A stretch of 10,317 nt of DNA from Hyphomicrobiales bacterium. GTDB taxonomy: Bacteria > Pseudomonadota > Alphaproteobacteria > Rhizobiales > Aestuariivirgaceae. Position 1 is the stretch's first letter; the number at the start of each line of letters is the position of its first letter. Below the pieces are notes generated by a model. That model made no database searches, had not been told where the DNA came from, and saw nothing but the letters and a program-made list of their open reading frames with translations. Positions 1-6,722 of the stretch are shown piece by piece. The DNA lies in NCBI GenBank assembly GCA_025356765.1, contig JANXRO010000084.1, positions 1-10,317 on the forward strand. Reading direction: 5' to 3'. The position numbers were made by a program, and so were the translations under genes.

Positions 1-1598
1 CGAGCGGAATTCTTATCCGAGCACTTGGAGCACTTCTTTCTGACAAACGTAGCGAGATGCCAGTGATTGCTGTTGCCGAAGACGGCAGTGCTGTGGTGCC
101 ATTGCTTGGTGGACACAGTGGCGGCAACGTTTGGGCAAAGCGCATAGCAGCGTTTACAAATGGTTTTGCAGCCATCACAACGGCAGGTGATATTCGCTTT
201 GGGGGAAGTTTGGACGAGCCAAAACCCGGGTACATTTTGGGCAATCCACAAGATATGAAATCGGCAACTGCGGCATTGCTAAATGGTTCTCCGCTGGCCC
301 TGCTCGATAACGGGGAATCTCCTGTTGAATTGCAGAACATAAAATTTGAAGAATGGACGCCTGATTTCAATGGCGTGACGATTGAAGTGACCGAGAAAGC
401 TGTCGCAGGTGGCCCGAAGCATTTGGTCTATCACCCCGAAGTTCTAACAGTAGGTTTGGGTTGTGAACGCGGTACTGACCCACAAGAAATCCGTACACTT
501 CTTAAAGAGACCTTTGCGGCAAACAATCTCTCTCGCCGTGCATTGGCCGTTTATGCATCAATTGATTTGAAAGAAGATGAACCCGCAATCATCGACCGTT
601 ACAATGTCATTTACTTCACCGCCGAAGAATTGAATGCGCAATCTGCCAACTTACAAAACCCCTCGGAAATTGTGCGGGCGGAAGTGGGCACACCAAGTGT
701 TGCCGAAGCATCGGCTCTTGCAGCGGCAGGGCCCGACGCGGAACTTATTGTAGCAAAAACCAAAAGTAGCCGAGCTACTATTGCTGTGGCGAAAGCGCGA
801 TCGCCATTGCTATTACCCTTTCCTGCAGGGCGATATCGAGGTGAGGTGTCAGTGGTGGGGCTTGGCCCCGGAACCTCATTAATGCGCAGTACTGAGGCAA
901 AACATCACTTGATGATGGCAACTGAATGGGTTGGATATGGGCTTTATCTTGATCTTGCGGCTGATCTTAAGGCCGGGCAAACTGAACATCGGTTCCCGCT
1001 TGGTGATGAAGAGGCCCGCTGCCGGCACGCCATCGAACTGGCTAAACAGGGCAAATATGTTGCTTTGATTTGTTCAGGCGATGCTGCAATTTATGCAATG
1101 GCAGCATTGGTTTATGAGCTCATAGATCGCGAACCGTGTCGTATTGGAGTCAACATAATCCCCGGCGTCTCAGCATTCCAGGCAGCTTCGGCGCGTGCGG
1201 GTGCCATGATTGGCCATGATTTTTGCTGCATATCACTTTCAGATTTGCTCACCCCTTGGGAAGTCATTGAAAAACGCATCAAGGCGGCGGCAGAGGGTGA
1301 TTTTGTAATCTCATTTTATAACCCGCGCTCATTGAAACGTCGTGATCAGCTTGAACGCGCTTTTGCTATTTTGAAAAATCATCGTCCGCCCACAACGCCT
1401 GTGGTGATTGCTTCAAACCTTGGCCGGCCCGAGGAAAAATCAAAAATCGTAAACTTCGCTGACTTCAACCCTGAAGATGTCGACATGCTCACACTTGTCA
1501 TGGTTGGCTCATCGCAATCAAAATCATTCAAGCGGGGTGACGGCAAAACTTATGCTTACACTCCGCGTGGCTATGCCAAGAAAATGGACTTAAAATGA
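1..1598 (+). CDS. cobJ: CbiG-CobJ fusion, 5'-truncated: cobalt-precorrin-5A hydrolase-like / precorrin-3B C17-methyltransferase
   Basis: A corrin-ring enzyme of cobalamin biosynthesis in the cytoplasm. The frame is open from base 3. The 18 codons before the Met at 57 already read as CbiG N-terminal sequence (GILIRALGALLSDK, then LLGGHSGGN after that Met), so the true start lies left of the window and the Met at 57 is internal. Counting from that Met: the end of the CbiG N domain and a middle region reach about residue 100; CbiG C-terminal domain about 122-245 (VGLGCERGT at 132-140); SAM-dependent tetrapyrrole methylase about 262-505, with VVGLGPGTS, CSGDAAIYAMA (339-349), IPGVSAFQAA (368-377), FYNPRS (420-425) and TPRGY near the end. 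CobJ methylates C17 and contracts the ring. CbiG opens a lactone in the anaerobic route, while the aerobic protein CobE resembles only its C-terminal domain. The stop overlaps the cobM start (ATGA). Which route this organism uses cannot be told from the window. Confidence 0.93.
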   Translation, partial: SGILIRALGALLSDKRSEMPVIAVAEDGSAVVPLLGGHSGGNVWAKRIAAFTNGFAAITTAGDIRFGGSLDEPKPGYILGNPQDMKSATAALLNGSPLALLDNGESPVELQNIKFEEWTPDFNGVTIEVTEKAVAGGPKHLVYHPEVLTVGLGCERGTDPQEIRTLLKETFAANNLSRRALAVYASIDLKEDEPAIIDRYNVIYFTAEELNAQSANLQNPSEIVRAEVGTPSVAEASALAAAGPDAELIVAKTKSSRATIAVAKARSPLLLPFPAGRYRGEVSVVGLGPGTSLMRSTEAKHHLMMATEWVGYGLYLDLAADLKAGQTEHRFPLGDEEARCRHAIELAKQGKYVALICSGDAAIYAMAALVYELIDREPCRIGVNIIPGVSAFQAASARAGAMIGHDFCCISLSDLLTPWEVIEKRIKAAAEGDFVISFYNPRSLKRRDQLERAFAILKNHRPPTTPVVIASNLGRPEEKSKIVNFADFNPEDVDMLTLVMVGSSQSKSFKRGDGKTYAYTPRGYAKKMDLK

Positions 1599-2377
1599 CA
1601 GTACACTTTATTGGCGCTGGGCCTGGAGCATCTGATTTGATCACCGTTCGGGGATTAAAACTTATTCAATCTTGCCCAGTTTGTTTATATGCGGGCTCGC
1701 TTGTGCCGGAAGAATTGGTGAAGGCGGCTCCTGCTGGTGCGCTTGTGATTGATACTGCACCACTTCATCTCGATCAGATTATCGAAGAAATGAAACAGGC
1801 CCATGCCCAAGGCCAAGATGTGGCGCGGGTTCATTCAGGTGATCCATCAGTATACGGAGCAATTGCTGAACAAATGCGCAAGCTTGATGCGCTGGATATT
1901 CCCTATGACGTGTGCCCCGGTGTTCCGGCATTTGCGGCGGCGGCAGCGGCATTGAAAACCGAATTTACTTTGCCCGAAATTGCGCAAACAGTGATCATCA
2001 CCCGCACTACAATGAAGGCTTCGGCCATGCCAGTGGGCGAGGAATTGGAAAAGCTTGGCGCTTCAAAAGCAACGCTTGCCATCCATCTTTCCATTCGCAA
2101 TTTAGGTTATATTGAACGTGCGCTGACGCCGCATTATGGCGCGGATTGCCCTGTGGTTGTGGCTTATCGTGTAACATGGCCAGATGAATTGTTTATATTC
2201 GGAACGCTTTCAACCATTGCGAAAAAAGTGCGCGAAGCAAAAATCACACGCACGGCTTTGGTGTTGGTCGGGCCTGTTTTGGGCCACAATGATTTTCGTG
2301 ATAGCGCGCTTTACGACAAGAACCATGAGCATGTTTTGCGCGTGAAGAAAAAAGTAAAAAAGACAGTTGCACCTTAA
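1595..2377 (+). CDS. cobM: Precorrin-4 C11-methyltransferase (CobM/CbiF family)
   Basis: A SAM-dependent methyltransferase that methylates C11 of precorrin-4 (or cobalt-precorrin-4) on the way to cobalamin. The 260-residue length is normal for the family. Motifs in order: VHFIGAGPGASDLITVRG (3-20), the SAM-binding start; YAGSLVPEE (32-40); VHSGDPSVYG (79-88); CPGVPAFAAAAAAL (107-120); FTLPE (124-128) and QTVIITRT (131-138); a C-terminal DSALYDKNHEHVLR segment (236-249). It starts on the ATG that overlaps the TGA of the upstream fusion gene and has no strong ribosome binding site of its own, so translational coupling is likely. The C-terminus is a short lysine-rich tail. CobM (aerobic) and CbiF (cobalt-early) cannot be separated by these motifs. 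The symbol follows the usual alphaproteobacterial pathway and is inference. Confidence 0.93.
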   Translation: MTVHFIGAGPGASDLITVRGLKLIQSCPVCLYAGSLVPEELVKAAPAGALVIDTAPLHLDQIIEEMKQAHAQGQDVARVHSGDPSVYGAIAEQMRKLDALDIPYDVCPGVPAFAAAAAALKTEFTLPEIAQTVIITRTTMKASAMPVGEELEKLGASKATLAIHLSIRNLGYIERALTPHYGADCPVVVAYRVTWPDELFIFGTLSTIAKKVREAKITRTALVLVGPVLGHNDFRDSALYDKNHEHVLRVKKKVKKTVAP

Positions 2378-2407
2378 ACGCAAAGAAGCCCCAGCTTTCG
2401 CTGAGGC
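2378..2407 (-). terminator. Rho-independent terminator for the LytM lipoprotein gene
   Basis: Read on the minus strand, GCCTCAGC and GCTGGGGC (2407-2388) form an eight-pair stem with one G-U pair around a GAAA tetraloop. TTCTTTGCGTTT follows directly. It lies 33 nt past the stop of the LytM lipoprotein gene. On the plus strand the stem contains a C-A mismatch, but a wider pairing of AAAGAAG (2382-2388) with CTTCTTT (2423-2429) may help end cobM transcripts. The whole 62-nt convergent gap (2378-2439) is taken up by these structures. Confidence 0.75.
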
Positions 2408-2439
2408 CGCCCTTGCAGAGGACTTCTTTTGTAGGGAGA

Positions 2440-3918
2440 TCAGTTCATCGCAGTTGCGGAACCGAGATATTTTGTTGGGTCAAGCGCTGTTGCACCTTTG
2501 CGAACTTCAAAATGAAGTTGTGGACTTTGCACAGCGCCGGTTTGGCCGGCCTTGGCAATCACCTGACCGCGCTTGATCTGATCGCCTTTTTTGACCATCA
2601 ATTGTGATGCGTGGGCATAGGCCGTGACGAAACCGCCAGAATGGCGAATGAGGATTAAGTTGCCATAACCCTTCAACTCGTTGCCAGCGTAGGCCACAAC
2701 GCCCGCTTCAGCGGCTTGAATGTTTGTGCCTTCGGGCACGGCGATGTTAATGCCTTCGTTTTTCATGCCGTTGGTTTTGGGGCCAAAGCCTGAAATAACT
2801 TTGCCGCGCAATGGCCAGCGCATAGAAAGTTCGCTTGGCGTGGCTACTGGTGTTGCATCAGTCACTTGAGGCGCTGCTTCAGGAGTTGCTGCCACTTGGG
2901 TTTTTGGCAAAGTGAGAAGACCTGGTTTTTGGGCCATTGCAACTTTATCAGGAGCTACAGGCTCAGCTTGGGCCACGGCATTGTTTGCAGGGAGCTTAAG
3001 CTTTTGGCCCAGCGACAATGGTCTATCATGTTTCAAACTATTCAAATCTGCAATAGCGAATGGCGATACTTTAAACTGACGACCAAGCGAGAACAACGTG
3101 TCACCTGATGCAACGATATGTTCGGTTGTGGACGCCTTGATCTTCACTGGCGCAGCATCAGCCACGACTGGCGCCGATGAATTGTTTTCTGCAACGGCGG
3201 GCGCAACTGCATTGGCAGAGCCGGGAATTTTCAACACGCGACCTTGTGCAACAGTATAGGGTGCGGGAATGTTGTTGGCCATTGCAAGCTTCTGCAGGCT
3301 GATATGATTGGCCTTGGCGATGCTATAAAGCGTCATACCTTGACCAACAGTGACTGTGTTGCTGGCAAGACCTTTTTTGTTCAACAACAGCGGCTTTTTA
3401 ACTTCGGCTACAGGCTCATCAGCAACCGCCTGTTCATCTGCGATGACAGGGGCTTTGTAAGCTGGTGGCTTATATGTTGGCGCATTGTTGTAAGCGAACT
3501 TCTGCGCGGGTTGGGCCTTCACTGGCAACGGAGCGACCTCTGTTTCAACAGGGTTGCTGGCCATAAGTTTTGGCTGCTTATATGTTTTTTTGTATGCGTT
3601 GGAATAATCATATTTGGGCGCAGCGGCTTGGGCCACAGGCTCATTTACAATTGGACTTTGCGTGATTGTGTCGGGTGCCGACGCAATTTTCGCACGTTTG
3701 TAGATTGGTGCCTGATAAGCCACATCAGGCTGATATGGCTTTTTGGCCTTGGGGATTGACGCGGTGTAGACCGGATCAGAATCTGATGGATTGTTGTAGC
3801 TGCTGCTGAAGCGCTCCATCTGATCAGAGCAGCCTGCTAACAGAAATGCTGCAAAACTAGCAAGAGCAAATTTAAATGTCACCGTGCCCGACACGGCATT
3901 ATGGCCACTGATACGCAT
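2440..3918 (-). CDS. LysM-LysM-LytM lipoprotein, probably a non-catalytic NlpD-like amidase activator
   Basis: A 492-residue envelope lipoprotein. Residues 15-30 form a lipoprotein signal ending in the lipobox LAGC, with Cys30 as the lipidated residue. A Tyr/Pro/Lys/Ala-rich linker spans about 44-175. LysM 1 is at 188-232 (GQGMTLYSIAKANHIS) and LysM 2 at 265-310 (ASGDTLFSLGRQFKVS); these bind peptidoglycan. The M23/LytM domain is at about 367-486. Only some zinc ligands of an active M23 peptidase remain: His436 (AYAHAS) and His469 (QLHFEV) are kept. Asn387 or its neighbour stands where the first His belongs, Asn391 replaces the Asp, and Gln467 replaces the first His of HxH. This pattern matches NlpD/EnvC-type factors, which activate cell-wall amidases rather than cutting peptidoglycan. 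The ATG at 3918 has GGAG six bases upstream. NlpD versus DipM orthology cannot be decided here. Confidence 0.9.
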   Translation of the reverse strand: MRISGHNAVSGTVTFKFALASFAAFLLAGCSDQMERFSSSYNNPSDSDPVYTASIPKAKKPYQPDVAYQAPIYKRAKIASAPDTITQSPIVNEPVAQAAAPKYDYSNAYKKTYKQPKLMASNPVETEVAPLPVKAQPAQKFAYNNAPTYKPPAYKAPVIADEQAVADEPVAEVKKPLLLNKKGLASNTVTVGQGMTLYSIAKANHISLQKLAMANNIPAPYTVAQGRVLKIPGSANAVAPAVAENNSSAPVVADAAPVKIKASTTEHIVASGDTLFSLGRQFKVSPFAIADLNSLKHDRPLSLGQKLKLPANNAVAQAEPVAPDKVAMAQKPGLLTLPKTQVAATPEAAPQVTDATPVATPSELSMRWPLRGKVISGFGPKTNGMKNEGINIAVPEGTNIQAAEAGVVAYAGNELKGYGNLILIRHSGGFVTAYAHASQLMVKKGDQIKRGQVIAKAGQTGAVQSPQLHFEVRKGATALDPTKYLGSATAMN

Positions 3919-4039
3919 ACGCTACTCCAGTACAAACTTACTTACCGAGGCAAACTGACACCTCAACTTGGCAACAGCATGGCGTTTTTTGGTTAAGAGA
4001 GAGTTTAAGGTGAATGCTTCGTTGCGATTTTTTGTAAAT
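3919..4039 (-). other. Intergenic leader of the LytM lipoprotein gene
   Basis: These 121 bases separate the L,D-transpeptidase stop from the LytM lipoprotein start. On the minus strand they hold CTGGAG just before the start codon (the ribosome binding site) and an A+T-rich stretch with two TTAA half-sites eight bases apart (3992-4007). I see no convincing hairpin terminator for the upstream gene and no clear -35/-10 pair, so read-through from the transpeptidase gene is possible. Confidence 0.5.
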
Positions 4040-4654
4040 TTATTCGACAACGACCTGGGCACCCACTTGCACCAGATCATAAAGTTCAGACACATGCTCG
4101 TTCAACATTCGGATGCAGCCTGATGAAACGGCGTGGCCAATGCTCCATGGTTTATCTGTGCCGTGAATGCGAAAATCAGTGTCGCCCAAATAGAGCGCAC
4201 GGGCACCCAGCGGGTTTTCCGGCCCGCCCGGCATCATGGCTGGAATGATGTGACCAAGCGCCTGTTCACGTTTGATCATTTCAGCCGGTGGCCGCCAAAT
4301 GGGCCATTGGGCTTTGCGGCTTATTATGTTTGTGCCGCTCCACGAAAAGCCTTCGCGGCCCACGCCCACTTTATAGGCAATGGCTTGGCCTTGTGGCAAA
4401 ATGAAATAAAGCTTCCGTTCTTTCGTCCGCACCAGAATTGAGCCTGCGGCCAGATCCGTTGTAAAGGCAATCACCGCCCGATCTGGACCATTCACTTCGC
4501 CTATAACAAGATTTGCGGGAGATGAATTAGACATCACCGGAATTTCAATGTCACCATTCATCGAGCCACTGATGCGCACAACGCCCGTTGGCTGTGCCAG
4601 CGCTTGCTGAGAAAAAGTGATTAAGAGAAATGCAACTGGCAGATTTAAACGCAT
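4040..4654 (-). CDS. Exported L,D-transpeptidase (YkuD domain)
   Basis: A periplasmic L,D-transpeptidase, a cysteine enzyme that makes 3-3 peptidoglycan cross-links or attaches proteins to meso-diaminopimelate in the wall. Numbered from the upstream ATG at 4663, it has a Sec signal peptide (about 5-23, hydrophobic PVAFLLITF, cleavage likely after ALA-23). The YkuD domain is about 73-207 with catalytic motif HGTDKPWSIG (167-176) and SSGCIRM (180-186), giving His167, nucleophile Cys183 and Arg185. The family more often has SHGC; here the second position is Ser, which I believe also occurs in alphaproteobacterial members. Start choice: ATG 4654 has AGGGA about eight to nine bases upstream, while ATG 4663 has no usable site, so 4654 is preferred (204 residues). 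The natural substrate (cross-linking or protein anchoring) cannot be read from sequence. It lies 58 nt after folK. Confidence 0.9.
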   Translation of the reverse strand: MRLNLPVAFLLITFSQQALAQPTGVVRISGSMNGDIEIPVMSNSSPANLVIGEVNGPDRAVIAFTTDLAAGSILVRTKERKLYFILPQGQAIAYKVGVGREGFSWSGTNIISRKAQWPIWRPPAEMIKREQALGHIIPAMMPGGPENPLGARALYLGDTDFRIHGTDKPWSIGHAVSSGCIRMLNEHVSELYDLVQVGAQVVVE

Positions 4655-4694
4655 GGTTCCCATCCCTGAGAGCCATTAACTGCCTGAGTTGACC

Positions 4695-4709
4695 TTAAGT
4701 TCCATTTAA
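4695..4709. promoter_or_regulatory. CtrA-like motif TTAA-N7-TTAA
   Basis: The sequence TTAAGTTCCATTTAA is an exact match to the spacing of the CtrA recognition motif (TTAA-N7-TTAA) of alphaproteobacterial cell-cycle regulation. It lies about 40 bp upstream of the transpeptidase start and immediately downstream of the -10 candidate, around the expected transcription start, where a bound regulator would more likely repress. An eight-base motif can occur by chance, so this is a candidate only. Confidence 0.35.
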
Positions 4710-4711
4710 AA

Positions 4712-4740
4712 TTTATAGTTTCTGAATCATTGCGTGTGCA
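4712..4740 (-). promoter_or_regulatory. Candidate sigma-70-type promoter for the L,D-transpeptidase gene
   Basis: On the minus strand TGCACA (4740-4735) and TATAAA (4717-4712) are separated by exactly 17 bases. They match four of six and five of six positions of the TTGACA/TATAAT consensus. The elements overlap the last codons and stop of folK, which would let the transpeptidase gene be transcribed independently of the dapA-smpB-folK operon. Confidence 0.4.
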
Positions 4741-5186
4741 GTGGCGCGGGTTTTGGGGTGACGCCAGCGGGGCGCAATTTCCCGAATAGGCTCTAACACA
4801 AAGCGCCTTTCTGCAATGCCGGGGTGTGGCAATATCAGAGCCTTTTGCACAAGCTGGCGTTTATGTTTGATAAGGCCATGATAATCTAAAATATCAAGAT
4901 CAAGCGTGCGTGGGCCCCAGCGTTTGCCCCGCCGCCTGCCCGCTTGGCGTTCAATCATATGCAATTTGCGGATAAGGCTTTCAGCAGGCATCTTCGTTTC
5001 AACCAACGCAACGGCGTTTACAAATTGAGGTTGGTTGACCACGCCGAAAGGTTCAGTGATCAACAAGCTTGATGATTTTACCAACCGCAAGGGAAATTGA
5101 TTGAGCATGTGAAGCGCCATCTCAACAGTTTGGCGCGGGCTTCCCCATGGGCCATTGATGTTGCTGCCCAACGCGATGAGGATCAT
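4713..5186 (-). CDS. folK: 2-amino-4-hydroxy-6-hydroxymethyldihydropteridine pyrophosphokinase (HPPK)
   Basis: A cytoplasmic enzyme that transfers pyrophosphate from ATP to 6-hydroxymethyl-7,8-dihydropterin, a step of folate synthesis. With the start at 5186 it is 157 residues, a normal HPPK length. Motifs: IALGSNI at the N-terminus (4-10), TEPFG (44-48), QFVNAVALVET (54-64), the HPPK signature RWGPRTLDLDIL (89-100), and LPHPGIAERRFVLEPI (119-134). An in-frame Met 13 codons upstream exists, but it lies inside smpB. The ATG at 5186 shares one base with the smpB stop (TAATG) and begins exactly where HPPK homology begins, so I prefer it. There is no obvious ribosome binding site, so translation is probably coupled to smpB. 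It is the last gene of the tight dapA-smpB-folK run. Confidence 0.95.
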   Translation of the reverse strand: MILIALGSNINGPWGSPRQTVEMALHMLNQFPLRLVKSSSLLITEPFGVVNQPQFVNAVALVETKMPAESLIRKLHMIERQAGRRRGKRWGPRTLDLDILDYHGLIKHKRQLVQKALILPHPGIAERRFVLEPIREIAPRWRHPKTRATAHAMIQKL

Positions 5187-5680
5187 TATTTTTCGCGCAA
5201 TAGCCGCGATTTTTCGCGGTTCCAATCACGGATCTTGATGGTTTCGCGTTTATCGACAGCTTTTTTGCCGCGCGCCAAAGCGATATCAACTTTTACGCGG
5301 CCTAGCGGGTTGAAAAACATTTTAACGGCAACAATCGTCAACCCTTCGCGCGACACTCCAACAGCCAAACGTTGAATTTGTTTGGCATGAAGCAACAATT
5401 TGCGTGGACGCTTTTGTTCATGGTTGAAGCGGTTGGCTTCGCGATATTCAGGGATGTTCGAATTGATTAAAAACAACTCTTCGCCCTTCATGGCCGCATA
5501 TGCTTCAGCCAAATTAACATGGCCAACGCGCAAAGATTTAACTTCCGAGCCTTGGAGAACAAGGCCAGCCTCAAAAAACTCCATCAACTCATAATCATAT
5601 CGCGCGCGGCGATTTTCGGAGATTACTTTAATGCCTTCCTGCTTGCGCGAGGCTTTGGCACCTCCGGCTTTGGACGACAT
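5186..5680 (-). CDS. smpB: SsrA-binding protein SmpB
   Basis: The protein partner of tmRNA in trans-translation: it binds SsrA RNA and delivers it to stalled ribosomes. The 164-residue length is typical. A basic N-terminus is followed by ISENRRARYDYELMEFFEAG (20-39) and GSEVKSLR (44-51), which start the OB-fold core. The C-terminal region has GRVKVDIALARGKKAVDKR (127-145) and ETIKIRDWNREKSRLLREK, the basic tail that enters the ribosomal decoding site. The ATG at 5680 follows the dapA stop by one base (TGATATG), and its own stop overlaps the folK start by one base, so it sits in the middle of a three-gene operon. No clear ribosome binding site is seen. The tmRNA gene itself is not in this window. 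Confidence 0.97.
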   Translation of the reverse strand: MSSKAGGAKASRKQEGIKVISENRRARYDYELMEFFEAGLVLQGSEVKSLRVGHVNLAEAYAAMKGEELFLINSNIPEYREANRFNHEQKRPRKLLLHAKQIQRLAVGVSREGLTIVAVKMFFNPLGRVKVDIALARGKKAVDKRETIKIRDWNREKSRLLREK

Positions 5681-5681
5681 A

Positions 5682-6563
5682 TCAGTTCAAAAGGCCTGCG
5701 TGCACAAGTGCATCACGCACAGCTATTTTGGTGCTTTCAATGACGGGAACCAAGGGCAGACGCGCTTCTGGCGAACACAGGCCCAAAAGGCTTGCCGCAT
5801 ATTTCACGGGCCCGGGGCTTGATTCCACAAACATGGCGTGATGCAGCGGCATCAGCCTGTCTTGCAATTTCAATGCGGCTTTATAATCGCCAGCCAAGGT
5901 CGCTTCCTGCAACTTTGCGCATAGGCGTGGCGCAACGTTAGCCGTTACCGAAATGCAACCTACGCCGCCATGCGCGTTAAAGCCCAAAGCAGTTCCATCT
6001 TCGCCCGAAAGCTGAATGAATTTATTGCCAGACATCAAGCGTTGGCGCGATGGCCGTGTGAGATCGGCCGAAGCATCCTTCGTGCCGATGATGTTTTTAA
6101 AATCATGCGAAAGCCTGGCCAGTGTTTCAACTGAAATGTTGGCCACGGTGCGGCCTGGCACATTGTAAACAATGATGGGAATGTTCACTGCCTTGGCGAT
6201 TGCGGCATAATGTTGATAAATACCTTCTTGAGTTGGCCGATTGTAATAGGGCACAACAATCAAGGCCGCATCAGCGCCCGCTTTTTTGGCGTGGGTGGCA
6301 TATTCAATGGCTTCTGCCGTGTTGTTTGAACCAGCGCCTGCAATTACCGGCACTTTGCCCTTGGCCACTTCAACGCAAATGCGAACCACGGCTTTGTGTT
6401 CATCAGGAGTCAAGGTTGGGCTTTCACCCGTTGTGCCCACGGGCACCAAACCATGGCTGCCCTCTTTAATTTGCCAGCCGACAAATTTTCGAAACGCGGC
6501 TTCGTCAAATGAACCATTTTTCATTGGCGTTATTAAAGCGGGAATAGAACCTTGGATCTTCAC
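5682..6563 (-). CDS. dapA: 4-hydroxy-tetrahydrodipicolinate synthase (DapA)
   Basis: A class I aldolase-family lyase that condenses pyruvate with aspartate semialdehyde, the committed step to meso-diaminopimelate (for peptidoglycan) and lysine. Numbering from the GTG at 6563 gives 293 residues, the usual family length. Active-site residues are present: Thr44-Thr45 in GTTGE, Tyr107 in PYYNRP, Tyr133 and Arg138 in VYNVPGRT, and the Schiff-base Lys162 in GTKDAS. Start choice: the frame is open further, with in-frame starts at 6596 (ATG) and 6671, but homology begins at KIQGSIPALITP. The GTG has GAAGAGG six bases upstream, a strong ribosome binding site, so I place the start there. It is the first gene of dapA-smpB-folK and is divergent from the lytic transglycosylase gene, an arrangement I recall from rhizobia. 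Confidence 0.96.
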   Translation of the reverse strand: MKIQGSIPALITPMKNGSFDEAAFRKFVGWQIKEGSHGLVPVGTTGESPTLTPDEHKAVVRICVEVAKGKVPVIAGAGSNNTAEAIEYATHAKKAGADAALIVVPYYNRPTQEGIYQHYAAIAKAVNIPIIVYNVPGRTVANISVETLARLSHDFKNIIGTKDASADLTRPSRQRLMSGNKFIQLSGEDGTALGFNAHGGVGCISVTANVAPRLCAKLQEATLAGDYKAALKLQDRLMPLHHAMFVESSPGPVKYAASLLGLCSPEARLPLVPVIESTKIAVRDALVHAGLLN

Positions 6564-6722
6564 GTCAAACCTCTTCAGTAAGATTCTGGAAACCATAAAG
6601 GCGTAATGCCTCTTTAAGACCAGAGTTGCAGAATAGTCTGTGCGATGGCGAACAGCAAGCAAAGTCACCAAGGTTTTGTTTTTTAAGCAGTTTGCTCGTG
6701 GGTTATTGAAAGTGTATGTAAA
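6564..6722. promoter_or_regulatory. Divergent intergenic region between dapA and slt
   Basis: About 160 bases that must hold the promoters for both directions. For dapA (minus strand) the best pair I find is TTGCTT (6662-6657) and GACTAT (6638-6633), 18 bases apart, a weak candidate that would give a leader of about 65 bases. The strong dapA ribosome binding site (GAAGAGG) lies at its left end. For the plus-strand gene I find no pair at a sensible distance from the start. No riboswitch-like fold, such as a lysine aptamer, was recognised by eye. Confidence 0.4.

Noticed and set aside
57..59. ATG at 57 as the start of the cobJ gene
   Set aside because: The 18 codons upstream are open and encode conserved CbiG N-terminal sequence, so the gene continues beyond the left edge.
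3244..3759. 171-codon open frame on the plus strand opposite the LytM lipoprotein gene
   Set aside because: It is antisense to a low-complexity coding region, is rich in Cys, Trp and Ile with no recognisable domain, and has no good ribosome binding site.
5187..5225. Longer folK start inside smpB
   Set aside because: The extra 13 codons have no HPPK similarity, and the ATG at 5186 sits in a TAATG junction exactly where homology begins.
6692..6720. TTGCTC-N17-TATGTA as a promoter for the lytic transglycosylase gene
   Set aside because: The spacing is ideal, but transcription would start at or after the start codon, leaving no leader; a leaderless reading cannot be supported from sequence alone.
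6564..6722. Lysine riboswitch upstream of dapA
   Set aside because: The leader is too short and shows none of the conserved helices of the lysine aptamer by eye.
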